Source: Tricholoma matsutake | Taxonomy: Eukaryota; Basidiomycota; Agaricomycetes; Agaricales; Tricholomataceae | Length of the DNA: 64,000 nt | Assembly: GCA_026075535.2 (NCBI GenBank) | Contig: AP026550.1 | Location: 9,238,001-9,302,000 of the forward strand | Direction: 5' to 3' | In this document: positions 9,752 through 20,946 of the stretch, piece after piece | How the letters are laid out: the number at the start of each line of letters is the position of its first letter | Numbering within the stretch: position 1 is the first letter of the stretch | Position numbers and translations under genes: made by a program | The notes under the pieces: generated by a model | The model's database searches: none | The model's input: only the letters and a program-made list of their open reading frames with translations | Told to the model about the DNA's origin: nothing

Positions 9752-11160
9752 TTATGCCTCAACTTCCAGGCGAGAAAATATTACGTCTGTCCCCTCTGTG
9801 AAATTTTGGTAAGTCCAGAATTTCATCCCCTCATACACCATTCTCGCAATGCAATGCAGAGCATTCGGATTATGTTTAAAGAATTGGGCGACCGCGTTAT
9901 GCGCTCGCTTACAATTCTCTTCAGGTTCCCATGAATTATTTTCATCGGTATAGTTTTTCCACTTTATTAAGAACTCCAATTTGTTCTGTCGAAGACGTGA
10001 GTCTAGAATTTCTTCAACTATGTATTCTGGAGCACCTTCTACTATTATCAGAGGTTGCAGAGTAGTTTGTTGGCCAGGAATAGTGGGCAGGCGGTAAGGG
10101 CATAGGTGGGATACATTAATCTTGGGATCAATCTTGAATGATCAGGGTAGTTTTAGTACTACTGCATTAAGTGAGATCACTTTAGAGATCACATATGGGC
10201 CAACTTGTTTCTCCATAAGTTTCCTCGAAGGTCGTGGAATATTTAAGTCCTTGGTACTTAGCCACACCAAGTCACCAACTTTGTACTCTGGAGCACATGC
10301 TCGAGTACAATCCGCGTGTCGCATCATGTCATCACGTGCTTTCTTCAATGCTGCCTCTGCTTCCTCTTTTTTGCATCTTAGATACAAAGTCTTCTACCAA
10401 CTGTACTTTGACTTCCCTTCTGGGTTCTACTCCCATGCGAGGATGATATCCATAATTTGCGAAAAAGGGTGACATACGAGTAGCCAAATGGAGTTTATTA
10501 TTGTGGGAATATTTGGCAATTGCCAACCATTCGGGCCAGTTGGTTTGTCAGTAGTTGACAAACATATGTAGGTACTGCTCCAACTCCTGATTCATTCTCT
10601 CTGTCTGCCCATCAGTCTGCGGGTGATATGCCGTAGATAATTTAGTTTGAATTCCCAATATGTTGTTCAGCTCTCGCATAAATGTGGAAGCAAATTGTGG
10701 TCTGCGATCGGAGATAATGGTATCGGGTAACCCATGTAACCGCCATACCTGATTTACATAGAGGTGTGCCAAGCCTAATGATGAGGTTTCTGTAGTAGTA
10801 GGAATAATATGGACCTCCTTTGTGAAGCAGTCGCATACTATGAATATTGCATCATACCCTTGAGCCTTGGGTAATCCGGTAATAAAATCCACAGATATAT
10901 CTCGCCATGGTGCTTTAGGTATAGGATTTTCTTGCAGGTTTTTCAGGAAATTTCTTCCCCCTCATGCACGTATCACATCCATCCACATACCCCAACACAT
11001 ACTTTGAAATTCTGGGCCACCAATAGTTTCTCATTACTAATTCCAACGTCTTCCATCTTCCTGGGTGTCTGGCAGTCGGTGTATTATGATGTAACTGGAC
11101 GATCTCCCTTCGCAAATCCTGATCCTTTGGTACATACACTTTTCCTCGAAACAACACCAA
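9752..11160 (-). pseudogene. Gyp-1 integrase and chromodomain
   Basis: The minus strand encodes the zinc-binding start of integrase ('HHNTPTARHPGRW', 'CDTCMRGKKFPEK'; 11160-10915), the catalytic core ('IVCDCFTKEVH', 'TIISDRRPQF', 'GQTERMNQELE', the D, D and E positions; 10892-10548) and, after a TGA (10548-10550), the C-terminal domain and chromodomain ('PEYIVEEILDSHLRQNKLEF', 'WKNYTDENNSWEPEENC'; 10526-9752). The chromodomain would target integration to marked chromatin, a known role in chromoviruses. Frame breaks are at about 10380, 10548 and 10900. Confidence 0.9.
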
Positions 11161-13559
11161 CCCTTGTTCCTAAGCACATTCATCTCCTTAATATTACCTT
11201 TCTTCTCTCCCTTCAGAGCTTTCATGGCTTCCACTACTTCATCGTCCATTTCCAAACATTGTCTAATTTTAGACAACATTTCCGTTTCCAAGCTATCTAT
11301 TAATAGATGCCCTTGATGCATAGTGCAAATGCGAAAGTATTCAGGTTTGAGCAAGGTAACATTCTTATTGTCCTCCTCCACCCCCCTTTTATGATCAATA
11401 TGTCGGGATAATGCATCTGCTTTCCTCATTAAGCTTCCCACTTTGTGGACCAAGTGAAAATTGAAATGCAATAGGAATAGTGCCCAACGTGCTTGTCTGC
11501 GATTAAGCTTTTTAGCAGACATGAAGTATTGCAGATTTTGATGATCTGGCCAGATCTCAATCTGATGTGTACATCCCTCCAAATAATACCTCCATGCCTC
11601 CAATGCTCGTATTATCCCCCACATCTCTTTGTCATGCACATCATAATTCCTCTCCACATCATTCAACCCTCGGGACAGTTATGCACAAGGATGCCATTTG
11701 TCATCTTTGCACAGCATTGATAATACTGCTCCAGTAGCAAAATCGGATGCATCAGATTCCACTCACAAAGGGCGTGTGAAATCCACTGGGTCTAATATTG
11801 GTCCCTCCACAAACTTCCTCTTCAACTCCTCAAACGCTGTCTGCTGCTGCTCTCCCCACCTCCACACTACTCCCTTTTGCATAAAATTATGTAAGGGTGC
11901 AGCAATTTTAGAAAAATTGTGCACAAAGTGACAATAATAATTTGCGAGTCCCAAGAAGGCTTGAACCTCCTTGACATGGGTGGGTGCAGGCCAATCTGTG
12001 ATGGCCTGTACCTTGATCAGATCCATTTTGATCCCATCAGGGCCGATCAATAATCCTAGGAACTCAATCTTGCTTGCCCCAAACACACACTTCTCTGGTT
12101 TCAAAAATAGATTGTTCTCTGCCAACCTCTGTAACACCTCTTGCACTATCGCTTCATGATTCTCTTCTTCCTCCGTGAATATCAGAATGTCGTCAATAAA
12201 TATTATTACCACGCCTTTGTCTATTACATCCTTGAAAATGTCGTTCATCATATTTTGAAAGGTCGGGGGACTATTAGTCATCCCAAAAAACATGACAAGC
12301 GGCTCAAAGGATCCTCGATGCATGGCAAATGCAGCCTTTCACTCATCTCCTTTCTTTATTCATACATTGTTGTATCCCCATCATAAATCCAATTTTGTAA
12401 AGACCTTGGCTTTTCCCACCTTGTCAATTATTTCTGAGATCAATGGCAGGGGGTACGTGTTCTTCACTGTCCACTCATTCAGATACCTATAATCTGTACA
12501 CATCCTCTTCCTTTGGTTATTCTTTGGCACGAAGAATATTGGTGACATCTGTGGTGATTTTGAAGGTCGTATGTATCCTTTGCACAATTGCTCCTTCAGG
12601 AATGCATCCACTTCTTCTTGTTCCATCGGTGATAACAGATATACCTTGGACTTCTTCAGCACAAACCCTGGCTTCATCTTGATCGCATGATCCCATGGTT
12701 TCTGCACTGGCATTTGCTCAGACTCCTTCTTCTGAAACACTGACAAATGTTCATGATACACTTTTGGCACCCATTCCTCCACTGGCTTCTCCACCTTCAC
12801 GATATTCTTGTCCCACGACTGTCCTCCACAAATTGCTCTAAAGGTTTGCTTCTGCTCTTCTTTCTCGATCATGATTGGAACTTCCCCATTTGGCATTTCG
12901 TCATCCTCCACTTCCTCCATTGTAACAGAATACTTTCTTGGATGTTCTTTCTCTTTCTTTTTCCTTTTTTCCTTCTTCATCTTTCTCCCATACACATTAC
13001 ATTCCTTAGGACAATGAGTAATTTGTACTTTCCCAGTTTTCCAATCAATTTCGGGATTATGCTTCTGTAACCACAGACATCCTATTATTAGATTGGTTTT
13101 CCCAAGATTGCACACTTCAAATACTGCTTGCTCCTGATGCTCCTGATACTTTAGGACCATAGTCACCTCCTCCTTGATAGTTCCTCCACGATTGACTGTT
13201 CCATCAATATTGTACACCATTATAGGTTGCGCCAGCTTGCGTGTGTTAATACCGTTTCCGGTAATTAAGGATCGATTAATAAAGAATCCTGTAGCACCAC
13301 TATCAAGCAACGCTTCCACATCAATAGCTGCATGTGTGTCCACTGTCTTCAGTCCCACAGTCAAGGTGATTTCAGGTTCTATTTGCGCAGAGTGTATAAA
13401 GAATTTAGGGGTTTTCGGAAATGATGCGTGACAATTTTCTTTGTCACGTGATTCGCGACAGTTGTACTCCTCCTCAATTTCCTTTTCTGATTTACTCTGG
13501 GTTTCCTTGGATACTAATACATTGTAACAATTCTGGGTCACCAATGGGGAAACCTTCAC
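11037..13559 (-). pseudogene. Gyp-1 protease, reverse transcriptase and RNase H
   Basis: From 13559 the minus strand gives the aspartic protease ('[17 protein letters not shown]', with the LDSGATG active site), a linker, and the start of the reverse transcriptase ('[11 protein letters not shown]', '[12 protein letters not shown]'), stopped at a TGA (12381-12383) inside 'KLDL*WGYNN'. From 12323 it continues with 'MFFGMTNSPPTFQ' and the catalytic 'VIIFIDDILIF'. RNase H follows ('ESDASDFATGAVLSML' region, 'DHQNLQYF'), with another break at 11670. It is one polyprotein in the family; here it is split by stops at former CGA codons and small shifts. Confidence 0.92.
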
Positions 13560-13639
13560 TGGGACTCTTCCACAAAATTCTTCTGCTTGCCTTCCTCCGG
13601 CTTCACTTCCTCGATTGTAGTTTCCCTAATCTTTCTTTT

Positions 13640-14652
13640 CTGCCTACAATTCCTAGAAATGTGTCCTAACTGCCCACAGTTAAAACATTTAAGTGGGGCT
13701 CATCTTCCTGCTTGATCAACCTCCATTGCCTCTGCTGGTGCTGCTGACTCTGTAACTATAGGTGTCACTGCCATGGCAGGTGGCTGTGCCCTCGGAGCTT
13801 GCACCTGAGGCGCCTTTCCTTTCTCGGACTTTCCTCCTGATGACTTTCCAAATTTACTACTTCCATACATCAACTTTGACTCCGCCTGTTCCTGCTGATA
13901 TTGCCAGTTGAGGTGCATTGGCCAATTATACCACTCATCCAACTTCTCTGGCATAGAAGGTAGTCAGTAGATAGACTTGAATAAAGAGGGATTTAATCCT
14001 GCTTTCAAAAACTCTATGAACACAGCTTCTCCCATGTCCGTTTGCGAAGCTTCTGCTTTGAACTGCAAAATAAATTCATCCGCCGTTAGGGAACCTTGGT
14101 GCATGGTCTTTAATCTAGCATTGGCTGTTGCCTTTGGATTAGGATCTCCAAACTGTGCCTCCAATCTCTCCAGAAATTCCTTGAAGGTTGCAAATGGTTT
14201 ATTTCCTGCGGCAATTTGATTAATAGCCTCATTTCTCCAGAACTGTGCTTTCCCCCCTGAATGTATAAGAGAGCAAACATAATCCTAGACTTGGCTGTAC
14301 AAAACTCTGGCCTCCTCCCATGGATGTACAATACTATAGAGCTGATGAAGGATTTTGTATTCTCCATGGTACCGTCAAAGATTTGTGGGGGCATGTACTT
14401 AGGTAAGCACACTTTTCCATTTCCAGATCTCTCTGCCGTCTCATCCTCCTGCAACATCCACTCCACCATCTCCTCCATCTCATCATCTCTTTCTCCTGTC
14501 ATCTCTGGCTGTACTTCTGCTTGTCTGGGCTGTGATGCTGCCAACACTGACACTAATTGCGACATTTGCACTGTAAGCGCATCAATTTTTGCCTCTAGTG
14601 CTGGTATGGGAACAGGATTAGGACCGGGATTAGAAGTTGAAGGTTCAGACAT
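13640..14652 (-). pseudogene. Gyp-1 gag with zinc knuckle
   Basis: ATG at 14652 ('MSEPSTSNPGPNPVPIPALE') leads into a capsid region with an early Glu-rich segment, then a frameshift near 14250-14164 ('GGKHSSGEMRLL' versus the intact 'GGKAQFWRNEA' in Gyp-2). A TGA at 13964-13966 ('SIY*LPSMPEKL') and another at 13700-13702 ('GR*APLKCFNC') precede the CCHC knuckle 'CFNCGQLGHISRNC' at about 13690-13648. Both stops are also in Gyp-2. Confidence 0.9.
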
Positions 14653-15149
14653 AATTGTAGAATCTGTGATGAATCACTTCTTCGACAAATTCAAAATTTT
14701 TTCTTCGAGACCTCTCCAAATGTTTACGGGTCACGTGATCGTTTGTCAATCGTTTGTCAATCGTTCCTTGATCGTTCGTCGTTCATCAGGCACCTAATTT
14801 GACACTTTGGATCAATAACCCTTCCAACAGTGCCTGATCTCGGAGATATCACTGAATTCGGCTTGTAACTAAAATAGTCGTCCGAATAGAGTGATGTAAA
14901 TCGTAACTAAACCAGATCCAATCGGTTGTCTGGTTGCAGCTGTCCCAATGATGAGTACTGCCTCTCGATCACTGGCAGTCACAATGTAAGGTGAGGCCTG
15001 GCATTGGCTTACAAAAGAAAAGGTAGATTACGTATATACAAGTACTTCCGGCTCATGCCGAAAGGATGAGTAATCGGATGTGGCATGGTGAAACAATGAC
15101 GTATGCGCAAGTAAGAGAAGGCGCACTGATATGGGAAGTTGTGTTCTTC

Positions 15150-15548
15150 TGTTAGGGCAACACCCACTATCTACTAGCTAAGACCATGTGGGTTCTCTCT
15201 ACAAGAAGGGGGCAGGATCTGTGCTTGTGATGGGGGGATTGATGATTTTGATGCAAGGGGTTATTAATAGGTGAGTTTGTTGAGATAGGCCTTTCACACC
15301 AAAAATGTAGGTGGAATACCTAAGAGAACACAACTGGGGTCCCCTAGGCATATATTTAGGGTTTATATACTATGTTACATATATTGTACATTGTTGTTAC
15401 CAACACATTTGTACATGCGCGTACATATTGATGCATGCTAAATAAAATTCTCATGCTATCAAAGTGTAGCATCATTTGGCATCATGTAGCATAATTCGAC
15501 ATAAAATAAAAATGAAATTTTATTAGGTAATGGGGTGGTTTCCCAACA
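15150..15548 (-). repeat. Gyp-1 5' LTR
   Basis: 399 bp, TGTTAGGGCAACACC to TTTCCCAACA. The primer-binding region would lie just inside, at about 15130-15149 (element sense GAAGAACACAACTTCCC); I cannot match it to a tRNA by eye. The promoter is expected here. This copy has lost more CpGs than the 3' LTR. Confidence 0.95.
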
Positions 15549-16100
15549 CTCCCATGCTATTTTGTAATTTCTGTCTGGCTGCCCGGTGGGCCTGGCAGTG
15601 TAGTATAAAGTGCTGTACTGTTTCCTCATTCTGTTGGCATGCAGGGCAAGTTGGTGAGTCTGCTTTTCCAATGCGGTATAAGTGCTTAGCTAATGGTGTG
15701 TGTCCCATTCTTAGTTGCAATAGAATGCTCACTAGTTTTCTTGGCAGTGGTGTGACCATGTCAATGTACTTGGTTGAAGTGTTTTTAGATCTGTCTTCTG
15801 CATCCTATTGTATCACAGCAAGGTTTGCCATAACTTCTGCACCCTCTTCTTCAGTCATGCTCCATGTGCTTGTATTATTGCCGATTTGCTGTGGGGGAGC
15901 TTCTTCTTCAGGAGCTTTGGCAGGCTGTCCACATTGCTGCTTCCTTCCATTACCACCTTTTTTGCCTGCTCATCCACTTTCTCATTCCCCTCCACCCCCT
16001 TGTGTCCCAGTACCCATTTGACCTTTATCTTTATACCACTGTGTTTCTTCTGCAGGGCCACAATGCTGTTTTGAAAGGCATCAAAGATGTAGTGACCTGG
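15549..16100 (-). pseudogene. LINE-B: end of RNase H and C-terminal Cys/His region
   Basis: Minus strand, from 16100: 'PGHYIFDAFQNS' then 'KVKWVLGHKGVEGNEKVDEQ' (RNase H C-terminus), a decayed linker, 'VTPLPRKLVSILLQLRMGHT' and the zinc-knuckle-like 'CPACQQNEETVQHFILHC' up to the Gyp-1 insertion at 15549. Its continuation is at 9351 ('GRDINLTKLFTTTKTL'), which runs to a stop near 9215 and a 3' untranslated region. Confidence 0.85.
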
Positions 16101-16742
16101 TGGAAGGATGCCGAGTTTGGCAGCCTACACTAGTCTTAGGTTTACTAAAAGACAGGATCAAATTATGTTTGTAGCATGGAAGTAGGAACCATAAGTTACT
16201 ACAAATAAAAGAATAGGAAGTTACTATACCTTCATTGCATGGAAGTAGGAACAAAGGTTAAGGAATAAAAGATAAGTAATATATAAGAAAAAGATCAACC
16301 ATGTAAGTGAAAGGCTGCATCAAGCATAGTGTGTGATTTGGGAGCCCGCATCAGGCATAGTCACATAATAGGGTAATAAGAATGTATGGTGCCATTGCCA
16401 GGATGCATGTTGCCAGTTGTTGTTGTTGTTGTTGTATTCACTGGTGGCTGTGCTGTCAGCGAGGGTGATTGTGTCAGCGATGTGTGTGGCTGTGTCAGCA
16501 CCATGGGAGTGCGTTGGTGGCATAAGGTGGCCATAACTCACTGTAACACAGACATTGGTATATCTGGTGTTGGTGAGTTGTTTATGCACCGTAGGTGGCT
16601 ATGGTATCGCCGGTGGCTGTGTCGGCAGCGAGGGTGGTTGTGTCAGTGATGTGTGTGGTGTGTCGGCACCGTGGAAGTGTGTAACAGCAGCATAGGTAAA
16701 TTAACTTGTTGTAATGTCATGAGTCTGTGGGGCCAGACTTAC
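16101..16742. mobile_element. 642-bp unidentified insertion in LINE-B
   Basis: The RNase H frame of LINE-B is cut between 'KPNPG' and 'GHYIFDA' and the interruption is bounded by ACCTGG on both sides (16095-16100 and 16743-16748). The inserted DNA has an AT-rich half (16140-16380) and a half rich in GTGGCTGTGTCAGC-like repeats (16430-16680). I see no convincing terminal inverted repeats and no coding region. It could be a short non-autonomous element or the remains of a larger one. Confidence 0.6.
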
Positions 16743-16748
16743 ACCTGG

Positions 16749-17234
16749 ATTGGGCTTGGTTAGGGACATGGTTGTGATGGCAACCTGGGTATATATATAT
16801 ATATTGGCCAACCATATTCCCCCTTTGTTGCTTATCAGCTTCATGCCCAGTAAGGCGCTGACCCCTTCTCCTTCGTATACCATGTGGTGTCGTATTGAGC
16901 TGAGTTGGTGTCATAGTTTCATTTTCATTCTTCCATTCCTGTACAGGACTGCCCCGGCACCTATCTTTCCCTCCATGCCTGATCCATCAGTGAACATGTT
17001 GACGTCTGGGTTCTCCCATGGTATCCCTTTTATAGCTTTATCGACATCCACTATAATGTCTGTCATTATTCTGGGTCCCCACCTAGTGTCATATCTCACT
17101 GCTTTCACTGTCTCAACATTTTGTGGTTGGATGTTGTACCTGTGCATGAGGTCGTGTAGTGGGGTAGGGTGTCATTTGACTAGCTTGTTTGCTGCTTTCT
17201 GGACCAGTTTGTGTAGTGGTGTGCAGGTGGTAAT
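16749..17234 (-). pseudogene. LINE-B RNase H, N-terminal part
   Basis: Minus strand: 'TCTPLHKLVQKAANKLVK', a TGA, 'HPTPLHDLMHRYNIQPQN', then the RNase H motif 'VNMFTDGSGMEGKIGAGAVL' and 'EGEGVSALLGMKLIS'. The TGA after LVK is also found at the same codon in LINE-A (near 23925). Upstream coding continues at 22834 beyond Gyp-2. Confidence 0.85.
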
Positions 17235-17637
17235 TGTTAGGGCGACACCCACTATCTGCTAGCTAAGACCGTGCGGGTTCTCTCTACAAGAAGGGGGCGG
17301 GATCTGTGTGCGTGATGGGGAAATTGATGGTTTTGATGCGAGGGGTTATTAATAGGTAAGTTTGTTGAGATAGGCCTTTCACACCGAAAACGTAGATGGA
17401 ATACCTAAGAGAACACAACTGGGGTCCCCTAGGCATATATTTAGGGTTTATATACTATGTTACATATATTGTACATTGTTGTTACCGATGCACTCATACA
17501 TGCGCGTACATTTTGATGCGTGCGAAATAAAATTCTCATGCTATTCAAAATGTAGCGTCATTTGGCATCATGTAGCGTAATTCGACATAATAAAATAAAA
17601 ATGAAAGTTTATTAGGTAATGGGGTGGTTTCCTAACA
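17235..17637 (-). repeat. Gyp-2 3' LTR
   Basis: 403 bp, TGTTAGGGCGACACC to TTTCCTAACA, followed inward by the purine tract. It keeps the CG in GGGCGACACC that other copies have as TG or CA. Confidence 0.95.
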
Positions 17638-17648
17638 TTACCCCCCTT

Positions 17649-18794
17649 TTATGCCTCGACTTCCAGGCAAGAAAATATTATGTTTGTCCCCTCTGTGAAA
17701 TTTTGGTAAGGCCGGAATTTCATCCCCTCATACACCATTCTCGCAATGCGACACGGAGCATTCGGATTACGTTTAAAGAATTGGGCGATTGCGTTATGCA
17801 CTCGCTTACAATTCTCTTCGGGTTCCCACAAATTATTTTCGTCGGTATAGTTTTTCCACTTTATTAAGAACTCCAATTTGTTCTGTCGAAGATGTGAGTC
17901 TAGAATTTCTTCAACTATGTATTCTGGAGCACCTTCTACTATTATTGGAGGTTGCGGAGTAGTTTGTTGGCCAGGAATAGTGGGCGGACAGTAAGGGTGT
18001 AGGCGGGATATGTTAATCTCGGGATCAATCTTAAATGATTGGGGTAATTTTAGCACTACCACATTAGGCAAGATCACTTTAGAGATCACATATGGGCCAA
18101 CTTGTTTCTCTGTAAGTTTCTTCGAAGGTCGTGGAATATTCAGGTCCTTGGTACTTAGCCATACCAAGTCACCAACTTTGTACTCTGGAGCGCATGCTCG
18201 AGTACGATCTGCGTGTCGCATCATGTCATCACGTGCTTTCTTCAATGCCGCCTCTGCTTCCTCTTGTACCCTTTGCATCTTAGATACAAAATCTTCTACC
18301 GACTGTACTTTGACTTCCCTTCTGGGTTCTACTCCCATGCGAGGATGATATCCATAATTTGCGAAAAAGGGTGACATACGAGTAGCTGAATGGAATTTGT
18401 TATTGTGGGAAAATTTGGCAATTGCCAACCATTCGGGCCAGTCGGTTTGTCAGTAGTTGACAAACATACGTAGGTACTGCTCCAACTCCTGATTCATTCT
18501 CTCTGTCTGCCCATCAGTCTGTGGGTGATATGCCGTAGATAATTTAGTTTGAATTCCCAATATGTTGTTTAGTTCTCGCATAAATGCGGAAGCAAATTGT
18601 GGTCCACGATCGGAGATAATGGTATCGGGTAACCCATGTAACCGCCATACCTGATTTAGATAGAGGCACGCCAAGCCCAATGATGAGGTTTCTGTAGTAG
18701 TAGGAATAATATGGACCTCCTTTGTAAAGCGGTCGCATACTACAAATATTGCATCGTACCCTTGAGCCTCAGGTAATCCGGTAATAAAATCCAC
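17649..18794 (-). pseudogene. Gyp-2 integrase core and chromodomain
   Basis: Minus strand: core 'FVVCDRFTKEVH', 'TIISDRGPQFASAFMRELNN', 'GQTERMNQELEQYLRMFVNY' (18794-18450), TGA at 18450-18452, then an intact 259-residue frame (18428-17649) with the C-terminal domain and chromodomain ('EEILDSHLRQNKLEFLIKW', 'WEPEENC'). All three catalytic residues D, D, E are present. Confidence 0.92.
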
Positions 18795-18803
18795 AGATAT
18801 ATC

Positions 18804-20290
18804 TCACCACGGCGCTTTAGGTATAGGGTTCAGCATTAATTTTCCTGCAGGTTTCTCTGGAAATTTCTTCCCCCTCATGCACGTATCAGATCCATCCACA
18901 TACCCCAACACATACTTCGAAATTCCGGGCCACCAATAATTTCTCATTACTAATTCCAACGTCTTCCATCTTCCTGGGTGTCCAGCAATCAGCGTATTGT
19001 GATGTAACCGGACAATCTCCCTTCGCAAATCCTGATCCTTCGGTACATACACTTTTCCTCGAAACAACACCAACCCTTGTTCCTCAGCCCATTCGTCTCC
19101 TTTGATATTACCTTTCTTCTCTCCCTTCAGAGCTTTCATGGCTTCCACTACTTCATTGTCCATTTCCGAACATTGTCTAATTTCAGACAACATTTCCATT
19201 TCCGAGCTATCTATTAATAGATGCCCTTGACGCATAGCGCAAATGCAAAAGTATTCGGGTTTGAGTAAGGTAACATTTTTATTGTCCTCCTCCACCCCCC
19301 TTTTATGATCAATACGTCTGGATAATGCATCTGCTTTCCTCATTAAGCTTCCCGCTTTATGGACCAAGTGAAAGTTGAAATGCGATAGGAATAGTGCCCA
19401 ACGTGCTTGCTGGCGATTAAGCTTTTTAGCGGACATGAAGTATTGCAGATTTTGATGATCTGTCCAGATCTCAATTTGATGCGTACATCCCTCCAAATAA
19501 TGCCTCCACGCCTCCAATGCTCGTATTATCCCCAACATCTCTTTGTCATGCACATCATAATTCCTCTCCACATCATTCAACCCTTTTGACAAGTATGCAC
19601 AAGGATGCCATTTGTCATCTTTGCACAGCATTGATAATACTGCTCCAGTAGCAAAATCGGATGCATCGGATTCCACTCGCAAAGTGCATGTGAAATCTAC
19701 TGGGGCTAATATTGGTCCCTCCACAAACTTCCTCTTCAACTCCTCAAACGCTGTCTGCTGCTGCTCTCCCCACCTCCACACTACTCCCTTTTGCATAAAA
19801 TTATGTAAGGGTGCAGCAATTTTAGAAAAATTGTGCACAAAGCGACAATAATAATTTGCGAGTCCCAAGAAGGCTTGAACCTCCTTGACATGGGTGGGTG
19901 CAGGCCAATCTGTGATGGCCTGTACCTTGATTGGATCCATTTTGATCCCATCAGGGCCAATCAATAATCCTAGGAACTCAATCTTGCTTGCCCCAAACAC
20001 ACACTTCTCTGGTTTCAAAAATAGATTGTTCTCTGCCAACCTCTGTAACACCTCTTGCACTATCGCTTCATGATTCTCTTCTTCCTCTGTGAATATCAGA
20101 ATGTCGTCAATAAATATTATTACCACGCCTTTGTCTATTATGTCCTTGAAAATGTCGTTCATCATATTTTGAAAGGTTGGGGGACTATTAGTCATCCCAA
20201 AAAACATGACAAGTGGCTCGAAGGATCCTCGACGCATGGCAAATGCAGCCTTCCACTCATCTCCTTTCTTTATTCGTACATTGTTGTATC
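18804..20290 (-). pseudogene. Gyp-2 RT, RNase H and integrase zinc domain
   Basis: A 477-residue open frame begins in the RT fingers ('MRRGSFEPLVMFFGM'), includes 'IIFIDDILIF', the RNase H segment ('VESDASDFATGAVLSMLCK', 'DHQNLQYFMSAKK') and the integrase HHCC domain, ending 'NPIPKAPW' at a TGA. Gyp-1 still has CGA (Arg) at that codon, so this stop is a CpG transition private to Gyp-2. Upstream, the RT start is cut by the TGA at 20295-20297. Confidence 0.92.
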
Positions 20291-20294
20291 CCCA

Positions 20295-20946
20295 TCATAA
20301 ATCCAATTTTGTAAAGAGCTTGGCTTTTCCCACCTTATCAATTATTTCTGAGATCAACGGCAGGGGGTACGTGTTCTTCACTGTCCACTCATTCAGATAC
20401 CTATAATCGGTACACATCCTCTTCCTTTGGTTTTCGGGTTCTATTTGCGCAGAGTGAATAAAGAATTTAGGGGTTTTCGGAAATGACATGTGACAATTTT
20501 CTTTGTTGCGTGATTTGCAACAGTTGTACTCCTCCTCGATTTCCTTTTCTGATTTACTCTGGGTTTCATCGATTAATAAAGAATCCTGTAGCACCACTAT
20601 CAAGCAACGCTTCCACATCAATAGCTGCATGTGTGTCCACTGTCTTCAGTCCCACAGTCAAGGTGATTTCAGGTTCTATTTGCGCAGAGTGAATAAAGAA
20701 TTTAGGGGTTTTCGGAAATGACATGTGACAATTTTCTTTGTTGCGTGATTTGCAACAGTTGTACTCCTCCTCGATTTCCTTTTCTGATTTACTCTGGGTT
20801 TCCTCGGATACTAATACATTGTAACAATTCTGGGTCACCAATGGGGAAACCTTCACTGGGACTCTTCCACAAAATTCTCCTGCTTGCCTTCCTCCTGCTT
20901 CACTTCCTCGATTGTAGCTCCCCTGATCTTTCTCTTCTGCTTGCAA
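20295..20946 (-). pseudogene. Gyp-2 rearranged protease/RT segment
   Basis: In element sense: protease start up to '[13 protein letters not shown]', then a second copy of the preceding segment ('[16 protein letters not shown]' to '[11 protein letters not shown]'), joined directly to the RT motif '[16 protein letters not shown]'. The duplicated stretches are 20437-20567 and 20672-20802 (131 bp, offset 235). The sequence matching Gyp-1 about 12517-13375 is missing. The pattern suggests template switching during reverse transcription rather than decay after insertion. Confidence 0.88.

Larger units (their letters stand above)
9352..15548 (-). mobile_element. Gyp-1: full-length chromodomain Gypsy element
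   Basis: A 6197-bp LTR retrotransposon on the minus strand with two LTRs (389 and 399 bp) and a perfect 5-bp duplication CTCCC (9347-9351, 15549-15553). It sits in the LINE-B C-terminal coding region, which resumes on the far side. A purine tract (AAAAGGGGGG in element sense) lies just inside the 3' LTR at 9741-9753. Order: gag with zinc knuckle, protease, reverse transcriptase, RNase H, integrase, chromodomain. Frames are broken by a few CGA-to-TGA stops and a gag frameshift, so this copy is defective though structurally complete. Confidence 0.95.
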
